NCBI RefSeq assembly: GCF_030247195.1
Contig: NC_080670.1
Location: 29,985,997-30,049,996, forward strand
DNA: 64,000 nucleotides
Source of the DNA: Topomyia yanbarensis
Taxonomy: Eukaryota > Arthropoda > Insecta > Diptera > Culicidae
Reading direction: 5' to 3'
Shown: positions 23,701 through 35,543 of the stretch, piece by piece
How the letters are laid out: each line of letters begins with the position of its first letter
Position numbering within the stretch: the stretch's first letter is position 1
Translations under genes and position numbers: made by a program
The notes under the pieces: model-generated
Told to the model about the DNA's origin: nothing
Database searches by the model: none
Seen by the model: only the letters and a program-made list of their open reading frames with translations

Positions 23701-25470
23701 TTCCGAGTTTTGAATTTTGAGTTTTGTATTTTTAATTCAGAATTTTAAATTTGGGCGAAAAACTTTAAATTGTGAATTTTGAGTATTGAATTTTCGAGTT
23801 CTCGGAATTCCAAATTTTCGAATGTTTTAAATTTTTAATTTTTACAATTGTTGAATTTTCAAACTTTCGAAAATATAAGTTTCTGAATCTACGAATTTCA
23901 AATTTTCAGAAATTAAAATTCCGTTTGAAATTTTGAATATCGAATTCAGGAATATCTGAATTTTAAAATTTTGAGTTTTGTATTGTTTATTCAGAATTTT
24001 AAATTCTGCGCGTTGAATTTTCGAGCTCTCAAAATCTCGAATTTTCGTATATTTGAATATTCGGATGTTTGAAATTTCGATTTGTCAAATATTCGAATTC
24101 TCAAATTTTTTATCATAAGAATTTTTTAAATGTTCAACTGATAAATTACTGAATTTTCAAATTTTCGAATATTCGAGCTTTTGAATTTACCAGTCCACTA
24201 ATTGTCGAATTCCCGAATTCCTATGTTTTGAATTTTCGAATCCTCCTATTCTCAAATTTACGAATATTTGAATGTTACGCTTTAAATTTTGAGTTTTGAA
24301 TTTTCGAATTCTCGAAATCACAAATGTTCTAATATTTGAATGTTTGGAATTTTGAATTATCAAGTTTTCGAATACTTTCTCATATTTTCCAATGTGCGAG
24401 TTTTTGGAAAAATGAATTTCCGAATTTTTAATTTTCTAACTCCCGAATTTCTAAATTTTCGAATATTTGAATTTTCGAATGCTTAAAATTTTGAATTGTC
24501 GAATTTTTGAATTTACGAATTTTGAGCTTTGAATTTGTTGATTTGAACTCTGAGCTCGAGTATTTTTGAATTTTCGAAATCGCACATTTTCAAATATTGT
24601 AATCTTAGAGAAGTTGATATTTCGAAATATCGAATTCTTAAATTTTCGAATATTCGAATTTTTGAAATTGCGAATTATGCAAATTCGGAATTTTTAAAAT
24701 TGTATTTTTTGATTCAGAATTTCTGAATTTGCGCGTTGAATTTTAAGTTTTGAATTTTGACTGTTGATTTTTCGAGTTCTCGAAATCCCAAATTTTCGAA
24801 TATGTGAATGTTCACAATGAAATTATGAGTCATCGAATTTTCGAAATCTCAGATATTCGAATTTTTTAAATTTTCAATTGCTGAATTTCCGAATTTTCGA
24901 GAATTGAAGATTTTGAATTTACCTTTTTTTGTCAAATTTTTAGTTTTCAAATTCCCGAATTTCTAAATTATTAAATCTTTGAAAATTCGAATTATGGATT
25001 TTCCGAATATTCGAATTTTTGAATTTTCGAATTTTGAGGGTTAAATTTTGAATTTTTGAATCCTCTATTTCCCTGATTTTCGTACATTTGAATTTTTCGA
25101 ATTATTGAAATTTAAAATTTTTAAATTTCCTAAAATTTTAAATTTCCACCTATTCGAATTTTTGAATTTTGTGCTTTTAATTTAGAATTTTGAGCTTTAA
25201 ATTTTGCCTTTTGAGTTTTAAATATTGAATTTTCGAATATTTGAATTTGTTAATTTTCGACACTTCGAATTTTTGGATCCACGAGTTTTGAATTTTCGAT
25301 TTCCCAAATTCCCAAATTTTTGAATAATTAAATATTCAAATTTTTGGAATTTCGATTTTTTTTGAATTTCCGTTTTTTATATTTTCGAATTTTCGAGTGA
25401 ACGAAATAACGAATTTTGAGTTTTGCATTTTTAATTTAGAACTTTGGATTTTGAATTTTGGAGCATGGTC
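20755..25470. repeat. 4.7-kb degenerate GAATT-based array
   Basis: Built almost wholly from diverged short units with GAATT at the centre. From 20.77 to about 22.9 kb it parses into heptamers (TTCCGAA, TTTTGAA, TTATGAA; checked around 20.95-21.06 and 21.28-21.36 kb). From about 23.1 kb onward it parses into octamers (TTTTCGAA, TATTTGAA; checked around 23.16-23.25 and 24.46-24.54 kb). The units are close to self-complementary, so both strands look alike and several antisense open frame pairs appear. No gene is present. Confidence 0.85.
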
Positions 25471-25479
25471 GTCGGTCCA

Positions 25480-26170
25480 CTCTCAATTTTTTCTGCTGAA
25501 TCTTGGAATTATCTGTTGACGAACAGACAACGGAAAACCATGTCGGACGCTATTTTGCAAATCCAATATGGCGATCCTCGGTTTAGCCGAATTTTTCATG
25601 ACTAAGTAACTTAAATGTTTTTGTTACGGGCTTGACGAGCAGATGGCAAATATTGATATTTTAAAATCCAAAATGATGACTTCCAGTTTGATAAAATCCA
25701 TTATAACCCTAACAATATGCATATATTCGGCAGTGTTGACGATTATATTACGGAAGTCGATGTCTAAAACTTTCCGGGTTAGAACCAGTAACTATAACTT
25801 TAATAATGAGAATTTTCGGGATGGGGCTGAGGAGTAGAGGACGGAAATCGATGTGTGTCGTCTTGTGCAATAAAATTCTTTATAACCCTCGCGATACGCT
25901 TATTTTTGAAGCAGACTTGAGCTGAATCCGAGAGAAATTTATGTCTTACGCAATTTTCAAACCCCCAAACTGTTTTTAAAATAACGTTAGACATCAATTT
26001 CTGTCATCCAATCGGAAATCTTACTCCGAAAATACTTTTTTGTTCGGGCTACGGAGATTTTTTTCCAACGGGAATTTGCCTTTTTAACTTTGAAAATGGC
26101 GTCAGGCATCAATTTTCGTCATCTACTCGTCAACCCCATTCTGAAATATCCTAAATTACAAGGATTAGCC
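25480..26170. repeat. Degenerate repeat resembling the 117-bp family
   Basis: Contains ATTTTGCAAATCCAATATGG near 25550 and TTAAAATCCAAAATGATGAC near 25660, recalling the minisatellite core ATTTTGAAATCCAAGATGG. GGCGTCAGGCATCAATTTTC occurs near 26100. Units are too diverged to define a period. No coding homology. Confidence 0.35.
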
Positions 26171-26659
26171 TCTTTTCATAAAGATAGGTGCTTCCGTCGC
26201 AGTGCTAGAAGCTGCTCAATTTTTATCTTCCAATGCTCAATACAATTCTCCTAGAATATTTACAATAGTCCAATTGCGTGGAAAATGTAGCCATAGACAG
26301 CCTAAATTGATAAGTTTTATCAATTTTCAATAATATTGCAACATAACGAAGATATATGAAAAATTATTTTTCCGTCGTCACCGTAAACTGTTCCTGGCAT
26401 CACTGCTTCATCGGAATCCAATCAGACTAATTTCAATAACTTCAGTTCTAGAGCTGGTCCTTGAAACTATTAATACTCAAATGAAAGGCAATAGTCACAT
26501 TTATTAGCCTTACTTGCTTTTGTGAGCAAATTTTGTCTTAATCAAAAGTTATAGCTATTTAAAAACTTTGTAGTCCACAAACAACATGGACATGAATGGG
26601 TTAATCATCATTTTGAGTTTAAAAACGGCGTGTTTAGATTATTAGAACAAAAATCAATT
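26171..26659. other. Unassigned A/T-rich DNA
   Basis: About 490 bp without recognised coding sequence or clear repeat structure. Confidence 0.4.
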
Positions 26660-26945
26660 GAACACGCAGTCTTAATCAATCTAGTTTATTAGCATCCCTG
26701 GGTATGTGCCTCATCCTTAAACGATCACTGGTTACGCTAGAAAATCTTGAATCCTTTGCTCCAGCGAGTTCTTGGATTATCTACAACTTGTATAAATTGA
26801 ACAATACTTCGCTATCTATTCGTTAAGAAATAGTTTATATATCTTTTTCAGATTAGAAAATTCTCTGACCCTATGTGAAGGGTTTGGAATCGAATTCAGG
26901 TGATTTGCCTGCAGAATACTCCATTTACCAACTACGTAGTTTGAA
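26660..26945 (-). mobile_element. tRNA-derived SINE copy
   Basis: On the minus strand, TAGTTGGTAAATGGAGTA (about 26915-26940) fits a pol III A box and GAATTCGATTCCAAACC (about 26880-26896) fits a decayed B box at normal spacing. An A/T-rich body follows toward lower coordinates. The body resembles Aedes tRNA-related SINEs from memory, but I cannot name the family with certainty. It is too diverged to be a functional tRNA gene. Confidence 0.55.
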
Positions 26946-26999
26946 ACTATTTAACCATTCCAACTTCTTTCACGCAGGCATTTCTATTAAGAGAAAAAA

Positions 27000-27220
27000 A
27001 AATTGCAAGGAATTTTTATTATGTGAAAGCTAAAAAAAGCAAGGAAAATTTCAGTACGAAGTTTTTTATGAAAACATTAAATTGACGCAACCCCCGGTTT
27101 ATCTCGTAACTGGAGGTCCAGTGGACCAAACAGAAATGAACGTAACCCGCATATATTAGGGTAGAGATTTTTGGAATATTTTTGAGTATCTTGCACATCA
27201 CTAAGCCACATGTGTCCCAC
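27000..27220 (-). mobile_element. Solitary end related to the hAT-like foldback
   Basis: The minus strand reads TAGAGTGGGACACATGTGG from about 27220, sharing its first 11 bases with the termini of the 6886-7776 element. No matching opposite end or 8-bp duplication was found, so this is either a truncated copy or chance. Confidence 0.35.
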
Positions 27221-30200
27221 TCTAAATCTCAGAACCAAATCTTAGTCATATATGATTTTATTTGGGAACTCTAGTGTGCATTGATGAACGAACAAATTTT
27301 CAGTGGGCTTTGTTGACTTCCTTGGGATACATAACATACGTTGGGCCTGATTGCCTTAACACATTGACGTCGTACACAAGCACATTGACAACATCCATAG
27401 TTTAGTAAATATTAGTCTAGAAATCTTTAATTATACATATTGATGTTACCACTTAGAAAAGGGTCGATAAAACTGGCTAAATTAACAGCGACCAAATGTC
27501 CTTCCCTTGTTTAGAAGTAGCGCTGCTTAGTACCCCCAACAAACAGTTCGTTCCTCTGGTCGTCTTCGCCGGGCCCCGAACAGTTTTTTTTTGTTGTTAT
27601 TAGCCCCAGAAATATTCAATGTTCAGATGATGCGTCTCGAAATTAGCTGTTTGCGCCAGTTCGTGCGCGCCGGTCAGCTTCAAGCGGTCGGTTCGAAACA
27701 AGTTCCATTAAAATATGCCGGCACATATGATTGCACTATTCACTCCGGCGAAGGATGCGGCGGTGGCGGCGTCGACTGACCCTCAAGAGAAGGGGGTGAT
27801 AATGCAAAAACAACTAAACTTCGCACACTAATCTGTTCGGATCGTCGGGTGCGAAAAAAACCTCCCATTACTAAACTAGGTTAATTGAATCGTGGCGCTA
27901 CTGATGTGGTTTTTTGAAGTTCTTCGGAAGATTTGATCGGTGGGAAGGGAATGGCGAAGCCACTTGGAATCGAGCAAAAAGTTGTTACTTGCTCGTTGTT
28001 CCGAGAGGACGGTTCTCACAGCGCGCTTCCTTTATTTTGATCCGTGGATGCGTGTCCGAGTCGGATAATTTTCCCCATATGCTACACGATGAACGCATTC
28101 CATTCAATCGACCCGACCGAGAGAAGAAGATGCATTCCATCGAAGCGCATTGGAATACGTACACAGCCACACATCACAAAACAGCGTCTGGCAGCGATGG
28201 CGGTTATGATTTGCGAACATCGTTTCCCGCGATCACAGATCCAGATCATCCGTCACCACCACCATTACTACCCTTGCCCGCCCGATAGTGTGACGGAATG
28301 AGTAATTGGACGGGCGAAAGTCTAAACAAACCGGGACCGGTCGACCCCGCCTTCAGACGATTTCCAAGAATGGACAGCGGACTGTGCTGTTAGAATCTAG
28401 GTCACCATCGCGGTTTTGTTACTGTTTGATTCTGAAGTCGCCGATGGTGCCAGATCGGATCGCGGAATGTACTAAATTGGTCATATGTCACTGTTGTTGT
28501 TACTGGTATTGATTGTATTCAATTTTTAGTTATGCTTGGTAGTCCAAATCTCGAAATGATTGCGTAATTTTTCTCTAAGGTCATTACGAAACAAATTGAA
28601 CAACAAAGGCTATAGAGTACTTCCCTGGTGCTACAAAACCAGTCACAACAGTGTTAATAAATCTTTTCCATCTTTGATCACGACAAATATGGCTCAGCTT
28701 ATATATCCTTCTTCAAACAAAAAACGTAGTTATCTAAACTAAGATTCTACTGAAAGCCGCCATCGTGCTGAACGTGGCGATCTTGACATTTCGATGCGGC
28801 GTTATCGCTGCAATTTATGTCATGTTAAATTTTTCTCCTGCCTCCAATCGCGTACGATCGATCCACGTTGTATGGTCATTATCTTGATTTATTCGCATGT
28901 CAATAAACCGTTCCACTTCACTTTTACGACACGGGACCTCCAAGGTGGACGAGAAGTTACTAATCGTCAACGATCGCACCCGGTTCACCAGAATTTTGTG
29001 ACACCATCGTCATACATTTGAGAAACGAACCAGATCGCCCCACCAACGTCGCTGGACCAGCGCACCCGAGTCATGTTTCTTTCCCGGATGATGATGTTGA
29101 TGATGATAGTATCTCTTGAAAATAAATACACTCAAACTCGATCACGTAGAGAACCATTAGACAAGGATAATATCTCTAATTACAATCATAAAGCGATTTT
29201 TTGTCTCTGTTCTGTTTCTCCAACCACCATTCCTCGCACGTGTAATAAGAACCTGTTTTATTTCATCTGAATTACTGTTCTTCCCCCTTCTTCTTCATGC
29301 AGAGGATAGTGCTAATTAAGAGCTTCTCGTTCGTCGGATCAGTCAGTCAGTCAGGCGCAGAAACCATTAATCCGTACGAGTACAGAGCGAACGAAGAGTG
29401 CAACGGATGGCGTAATTCAATCTACCTCCCTCCTGGACATGTTTAACATTTCCAGGGAAATGATCGAGCATGCCGAAATCGAATGAAATCCGAGCTCGCC
29501 ACTCGGCTGAAATCCGCCGTGCAAATCTTTTTCCGTTGAATTTGGGTATTCTTACTTATTACTCAAGCGCTCCGAGCACGTAGACCCGGGAGCTGGAAAA
29601 TATGTTTGATTTGCATATTTTTCGCACTCGAGATCGATCGCGCAGTGGCGGCGACGGTCGGCTACTGTTTTTGAGTGTAGCTGGGGTCCTTCGATATGCA
29701 CACACACGTACATCTCAAATGAGGTTATCGTCGTCGGCGTCGTCATCGGGTTAAGACGGTAGAGTTACGAAACGACTAAGGCCGACCGAGTGACTGACAT
29801 CATCCACGAGAACACGGAATAAGCGATCCGGGGAAATACTTGAATCAAGAGTGGCGGGCAATTGAGTGGAAGGTTCAATCGACGGTTTGCTTCAAGAACA
29901 CGGCTGCAATACTTTACGATTCCGGGCGTAACTGGCTGAAGGAGTGTTGGCTACTGACCGACTGTAGTTAGGAGTGATTGTTTTTAAAATACTTCTGTTT
30001 TACGATCCGAGGAAGTAATCTACCCTCTTTGATTGTCGAATTGTACTTCAATGATATCTGAGACTGATATTATTCGGAATAAAAAACGAAAAAATGTAGT
30101 TACGCACATGCAATTGCAAGCTTTACACATAGGACCACGAAAGGTTGTTACAAAAGCTGATTAACTGAGTCGAGTCGAATCAGCTTGCTGGAATTCCATA

Positions 30201-30807
30201 AAGGTGTAAATGTTATTAATATGGAGACAGTGATGTGGGACGGGAGTAGTCAATATTAACACAACAAATCGATTTAATTTCTGGAACTGAATTTAATTCA
30301 AATTTACATTCAGTTCACTTTCTCGGCCCTGTCTCCACAATATCGTAATTTATGACATTTTATTTGATGATCGAAAATATCTTTTTAAAACATGGCTCGA
30401 AGTTTCTCTATCCCAAATTTGACTCGAACTTATTTGTAAAATAACTTACACTAAACCCTAATTTGCATCGATCTTATCATAATTTGCCTTAAATTTACAA
30501 GAAATGCGTTTCACACTTGAAAAAATTTTACTAGTAGCTGTTGTAAAATTCCCCCAAATATGTTACAAATTAGTATAGACACTGTTTTAAAGACAACTTA
30601 AATTTGTTAGAATTTGTTTCTTAAAATCTGTCCTGATTTAGTCAGCAATCTGTTTGAAACTATTTGTACTAAATTTGAATTAAATTTGTGATAAATTAAC
30701 CTGCCAGAGTGCTTCAAGCTTCACTTAAGAGAACGTTTCAGTTTCTCCTTGCGTTGTTGGTACGCGAGACATACTGGAAGCTCATGTAGATTCTTCCCCC
30801 AGTATGA
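27221..30807. other. Low-copy, partly GC-rich non-coding DNA
   Basis: About 3.6 kb with no recognised protein. GC-rich stretches lie at 27540-27780, 27900-28300 and 29330-29830. GGATCAGTCAGTCAGTCAG near 29338 contains several arthropod initiator-like TCAGT words and could mark a 5' UTR or promoter, but no coding exon follows here. The frame at 27914-28288 (124 codons) has no domain. From 30245 to 30720 the DNA is A/T-rich. This could be conserved host regulatory or intronic sequence. Confidence 0.4.
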
Positions 30808-31356
30808 TCACTTTTCAGCATTCCCTCTGCAAGCATCATCCCTCGGATTTCTTACGCCCTTGCCACCCCGCACCTTACTGCAACAACGGGTAGCTGTGGG
30901 GACAAATTTCTTGTATTTAGTGCCATTTATGACCCGGAGGTACACATCGAATAGGACGGGGTTTAATAAAGCAGATCCGGAGAAAGTCACCCGGTACGAG
31001 CCCGACTCAACATTGGTTATTATTCCGTCGTGTGTGTGTGTGTGTGAGAGAGAGAGTGGTCCTGAATGCAATATCTTGCAATCCAAAGTATTTACTGGCT
31101 GGAGCAGAGGGTCTTCGAAACAGGAAACCACTTGCTTCAGCAGATCTACGCATGTCGAATCGATGAATGCACCATTTACCTCAACTTTGTTGGCGGGTAG
31201 GTAGACATGATACTTATTCGCACGGAACCTGTCACAAGCGATGTCATTGGCCTGCATAAAATTTGAAACTGCCACGCTGACCTTATCGGAGCGGACGGTC
31301 ACGACTGAATATCGTTTTATCGTCAGGTCTTTCGAAATCTCCCCACAGTAGGAGCG
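30808..31356 (-). pseudogene. Non-LTR retrotransposon ORF1 (gag) relic
   Basis: The minus frame contains YHVYLPANKVEVNGAF, CVDLLKQVVSCF and SYRVTFSGSAL, then LRV and KKFVP just before where gag zinc knuckles normally begin. This is the pattern of Jockey/I-type ORF1 proteins, which bind element RNA and package it for retrotransposition. Only about 180 residues remain and the zinc knuckles are not recognisable. A GT/GA microsatellite (31023-31056) lies inside the frame. The frame's apparent N-terminus up to 31374 is supplied by the adjacent short repeat, so the natural start is missing. A second copy lies at 32990-33290. Confidence 0.65.
31023..31056. repeat. (GT)n(GA)n microsatellite
   Basis: Alternating GT dinucleotides followed by GA dinucleotides within the gag relic. 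It reads as Ser-His-Thr-His in the minus frame and has probably expanded after insertion. Confidence 0.9.
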
Positions 31357-31570
31357 CAGCTGAGTAGTCAGCAAATTTAGAAACTGATATCTCAGTAAGG
31401 TGAGATTTGTTGGCTAACTTTAGGTGAAAGATTTTCCGATTCTCAGTTATCAAATGCCACTTTTACTGAGATCTCAGCAAAGAAAATGTTTACTGAGATC
31501 TCAGCTGATGAGATTTCGGCAAGAGATGCGAAACAAGCTTAGGTTCGGCAGAAAAAAAATAATTGTGTAG
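31357..31570 (-). mobile_element. Short CAGCTG/TCAGCAAATTT repeat, copy 1
   Basis: From CAGCTGAGTAGTCAGCAAAT to TTCGGCAGAAAAAAAATAAT. It is rich in the palindromic word TGAGATCTCAG. Its reverse complement matches 34703-34937 over essentially its whole length with scattered changes. It abuts the gag relic directly, which suggests insertion into or co-mobilisation with that sequence. No coding capacity. Confidence 0.7.
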
Positions 31571-31980
31571 GTTTTTATCCCATCCTGCAGTTACGGCTCC
31601 ATGAAGATAGTTCTGGGGGTCCGGATCCCCGCCCCATCGAAATTATCAACTTGTTGAGTAATTTTAAATTAATTTCAATTTTAAAATAGTTTAATAACTC
31701 AAAACCATTTCAAACCAAATTAAACCTGCAACACTGATTTTCATTAAATGAAGTTTTGAAGACTTTTGGGGAAAAACAGAACAAAATGGTCACAGTTTAT
31801 AGACAACAGTTGCGCAAAAAGTGAAGGCAAAAAAAGTCTACCTATCAAGCACAATTGGAATCCATCTCTGATACCCCTGTAGCAAAGCTGGATTCTAATT
31901 TTGCTCGATAGGTAATCTTTTTTTTGGCTTCATTCTCTGCACGCTCTTTGCGTACCTCTATACTAGCGCCTTTGGCAAAA
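31571..31980. other. Unassigned A/T-rich DNA
   Basis: About 410 bp between two repeats with no recognised feature. Confidence 0.4.
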
Positions 31981-32200
31981 TCCCCCCAGAGGAAGAATTC
32001 GAACCTGCAACCCTTGGGACTCCGACGCAATGCACAAACCCTTATGCTATCCCTAGGATATGATGACAACCCAGAACGAACACATGATTATCACATTGGT
32101 GACAATGATCGTACCCTGCCACTAAAGTGAGGTTTTCCCCCGTAGGATACCACCAAAAATCCTTAATAAGGTATTGGCACCTCCGTCAAAAACAGCGATA
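31981..32200 (-). mobile_element. tRNA-related SINE, minus copy
   Basis: On the minus strand, GATAGCATAAGGGTTTGTGC fits an A box and GCAGGTTCGAATTC a B box, within about 31985-32055. Upstream sequence (higher coordinates) includes GATAATCATGTGTTCG and GGTGGTATCCTACGG, shared with the copies at 32300 and 50905-51410. It is truncated just after the tRNA-like part. It is oriented head to head with the next copy. Confidence 0.7.
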
Positions 32201-32299
32201 CCGCTCCCGCCTTACCTCTGTTAACTGGACAAGGGACCAGAATTTGAGTATTTATGCTACTCACCGAAGTACGATAGACAATGAGCTAACATTAGACAC

Positions 32300-32680
32300 C
32301 AGACGATAGTAAAAACCCGGCCCTTGGTATCTAACGGGAAAATTAAATAGATCAAATGTGTTGGGTGGCAGCTGCGATTGTGTGAGATCTCGCGCTTTAG
32401 AGGCAGGGTGTGATCACTGTCGCAAATGCGATAATCATGTGTTTTTTGTGTCTGGAACGTCGTCATACCTCAGTGTAGCATAAGGGTTTGTGCATAGAGT
32501 CGGAATCCCAAGGGTTGCAGGTTCGAATCCTATTTCTGGGGGGATTTTTTTTTCACATGATTACTTTCGCTTAACTTACCATTTCGATCTGTTTTTCCCT
32601 GTTCCCCAATACCACCAAAAAATCTCAATTAGGATATCGTCAAAAACAAAATCAGCACTTACGTCAAAAACCAAAAAAAA
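32300..32680 (+). mobile_element. tRNA-related SINE, plus copy
   Basis: The leader (GGTATCTAACGGGAAAATTA, GTGTTGGGTGGCAGCTG, GATAATCATGTG) is followed by a tRNA-like core at 32468-32540 with A box TAGCATAAGGGTTTG and B box GGTTCGAATCC. The tail includes CACATGATTACTTTCG and ACCACCAAAAAATC and ends near an A-rich tract. The core is too decayed to be a working tRNA. Confidence 0.7.
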
Positions 32681-32714
32681 AAGAATTATTTGAGGTTTTG
32701 AAGTACCATGAAGA

Positions 32715-32989
32715 CCTGATTTTTTCAGCCCCGGATTTTGGCGACCCCCGATTTTATCAGCTTTTTGACCCGATTTTGTCAGCTTCATATGAAAATTGGT
32801 AGTTGGTAGCTAATGGGCTCTAGCAGACGAAGCAAATTGAATTCGAGTAAATCCTAGTTTTCTTATCTTAGAGATTCGAAATATACAAAAAAAATCAATT
32901 TTTTTTAAATTTTGCCTTGTCAGACCCCCTTAAGGGAAATTTGAACTAAGTAATCATCTGGGGACAAAAACAGAATATTTTAAGAGTTT
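32715..32989. mobile_element. Small MITE, TTTTATCAGC family, copy 2
   Basis: Shares CCCCGATTTTATCAGC, TTCATATGAAAATTG, GTTGGTAG, CTAGCAGACGAA and GACCCCCTTAAGGG with the element at 14270-14615, in the same orientation. The right end is lost against the following gag relic. Confidence 0.65.
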
Positions 32990-33300
32990 CAATAAAAAAA
33001 ACTTTACTGACTGGAACAGGCCAACCACGTGCTTCAGTAGATCCACGCATGTCACCTCGCAGACTACGCCATTTATCTCAACTTTATGGGCGGGTATGTA
33101 GACATGATACTCCTCCGCCCGGGTTTTAAATTCCAGCGATGACATTGGCCTGCTTAAGATTGGAAACTACAACGCTGAACTTAACTGGACGGACCGTTGA
33201 AATTTCGGTCACGGTCGACTTTCGTTTCGTCAGGTCTTTTGAAGTCTTTAGTAAGCTTAGCATATATCTCAAGCAAAAACCAGTTAAAGATCACCGACAG
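32990..33300 (-). pseudogene. Second non-LTR gag relic
   Basis: The minus frame has YHVYIPAHKVEINGV and CVDLLKHVVGLF, closely related to the relic at 30808-31356. The preceding part is in another frame (SVVVSNLKQANVIAG) and a third frame carries TKDFKRPDETK, so at least two frameshifts have accumulated. The short, broken remains and repeat-bounded ends show it is non-functional. Confidence 0.6.
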
Positions 33301-33423
33301 TTCGACCGAGCTTAATAGGTCGGATTTCAAACGGGGTAAAAGAAGACATCCAAAAATAAACTGCGGAAACAAATTCTCAGACGATATTTCGAAAGCGACA
33401 AAGAAAACCAATTTTTCCGCACC

Positions 33424-33988
33424 TTAAGGGGGTCCTCTTAAATAATTATGACAAATAGTACTTAAGGTTTAATAATTTATTTTGAAGCAGTAAAATGACT
33501 TAGACATGTGCGCTATTCTGCAAAATGTTTGTTAAGGTTTCATCTATAAAATAAAAATTTTCGAGCGTAAGGTGTCAAAAATAGCGGCTTTCTCGGAACA
33601 ATATTTTTCGAATCTGCGGGCATTCTCGTTTTCGAACCATTCATCCAATCAACTTCGGGTTTTGCCCGCCTAAAAGAAGACAACATTCTCGGGCGCTGTA
33701 ACCTACAAAACCGCAATATTTTGATCTTTAACGATTTTTTACGGCCGGCCAAAGTGGAAAAATCATGCGAAAAAACGATACCATATTTTCAAGTGACCGC
33801 CATTTTGTTTCTATACGAATTTTTTCATGCCATTTTTGACTCGAAAATTTGCTTTTTATGGATAAAACCTTAATAAACATTTTGCAGAATGGCGCACATG
33901 TCCAAACCAAAGTCTAAGTCGCTTCTCAAAAAAAAAATTATCGAGAATTTGGTACTTTTTGCACAATTATATAAGAGGACCCCCTTAA
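33424..33988. mobile_element. TTAA-flanked inverted-repeat MITE
   Basis: The element (33428-33984, 557 bp) starts GGGGGTCCTCTTA and ends TAAGAGGACCCCC, with TTAA on both sides (33424-33427 and 33985-33988). The inverted repeats continue inward for about 160 bp, both arms including GACATGTGCGC and GCAAAATGTTT. TTAA duplication is typical of piggyBac-like elements, so this may be a non-autonomous member. No transposase is present. Confidence 0.7.
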
Positions 33989-34702
33989 TTCGTGTAAAGA
34001 CATATATATAGAGCACCAACCGGACAAAAATTTTAATGTATAAGTTTACTACTGCTTTGTCTGTAATATCATCATTGAGGTGATTGACGACGGATGGAAC
34101 ATTTTCTCCGAAGACTTTGTGAAATCCGTTGACGCTAGGTGTTTAAAGGCGACGGACGGAGCATATATTCAGTAGACTTCACATCAAGACCAGTAAACTA
34201 AGGAGAATTTTTTTGGACCTCTGACTTGGTTGGTGGATTGTTTACGGTGTGTAATATTAGAGTTGAAATACCAGTCCAAATGCGGTCACGATCACAAGCC
34301 AGTAAAAAAGATACCTTTACGATTAGCTGCTGTTAACTTTTTACACATCCTTATTGCACTTTGCTACCAGTTTTGCCATTTGGTATCGATAGCATCCGGA
34401 CTTAAATCGAGAAACGATAGGTGGCAACATTTTAGCTGTACCATCGCCTCCTAAAGCAAGAAAATGTTACTACTGACGACAAGTATTTTATAAAGGACTA
34501 CCGTATCTACATTCTCGCCTACACAGTAGAGATCGACGACGTGATCATCGACTGCTTTAAAATGCTATTTAAAAGCCACCATAGTGCGTCTTTGGAAGTG
34601 AAACACTGATTTTGACATATTTTATGACATTCCAATTATTTTATTTTACGATTTCAGTGGAATTGGCGCCCCTGGCGGTGGCCAACCGTGCGGTGCGGGC
34701 CT
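33989..34702. other. Unassigned DNA
   Basis: About 710 bp without recognised coding sequence or clear repeat. Confidence 0.4.
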
Positions 34703-34937
34703 GCACACTTAATTTTTTCTGCCGAATCTCAGCTTTTTTCGCATCTTTTGCCGAAATCTCAACAGTTGATATCTCAGCAAACAACTTTTTAGCTGAGATC
34801 TCAGTAAAAGTGACGTTTGATAGCTGAGTCTCGAAAAATATTTCACCGAAAATCAGCAAACAAATCCCACTTTACTGAAACATCAGTTTTTAAATTTACT
34901 GAGACATCAGTTTTTAAATTTGCTGACTACACAGCTG
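34703..34937 (+). mobile_element. Short CAGCTG/TCAGCAAATTT repeat, copy 2
   Basis: The inverted counterpart of 31357-31570. It starts near ATTTTTTCTGCCGAATCTCAG and ends AAATTTGCTGACTACACAGC followed by TG. It contains several GAGATCTCAG-type palindromes. Confidence 0.7.
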
Positions 34938-35099
34938 TTGAGAAATTGACGAGCCGAATTGAGTGTGTGGAAACAGGTAATCCGAATGAAATTTTCTCCA
35001 ATTTTTGCATGATAAACATTTTCTTATTATTCGAGAGCTATCCTACTGGAGCTGAGGGGCTAGTCTCGGAAGGGGGATTAACTCACTACAATTGCAGAC

Positions 35100-35543
35100 G
35101 AGACAGGAAACGTCACCCACTATCACAAACACTGCTTTAGGACAATTGCAGCGGGTCATGATTCTGAATGAGATACTTATTGTACGGTTCAGATTTGTGC
35201 GGGCGTAGACACGTGTATAGTCGCGAAGTGCTCGACTGTTTGTGCGCAAACGTGTTCGATCGCGTGGGCATTTGTGTGTCGCGTGTGTTAGCGTGTTTGT
35301 AACTTTGTGTGCATAAATTCGATTTTTAAGCGTGTAACCATTCGTATATTCGCGTGTATTCTTGAATGATCGCGCGCGGACCGTGAATCTGATACTCAAA
35401 TTTTAGTGTATCGTTCAGATGATAGAAGAGAGTAAGTTTCCCCAGATCACTAGAGTTCCCGGTCGTGTCGCCATGGAACGTGTTGTCTAGTGAATATGAG
35501 CGTCATTTTTGATTGGTCCAACTGAAGGCATGGGTCTAGGCTG
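35100..35543. repeat. CGTGTG-rich repeat, left part
   Basis: Dense in GCGTGTG, CGTGTA and GTTTGTGCGC words. Similar composition (GATCGCGGACATACG, GCGCTTGTACG) continues at 36428-36720, on the other side of the MITE at 35544-36427. I infer one older repeat, perhaps the untranslated part of a retrotransposon, split by the MITE. No coding homology. Confidence 0.4.

Noticed and set aside
27914..28288. 124-codon frame in GC-richer DNA
   Set aside because: No domain recognised and overlapping frames on both strands.
32468..32540. Possible functional tRNA gene
   Set aside because: A and B boxes are present, but the cloverleaf is poor and the sequence is repeated in three other SINE copies.
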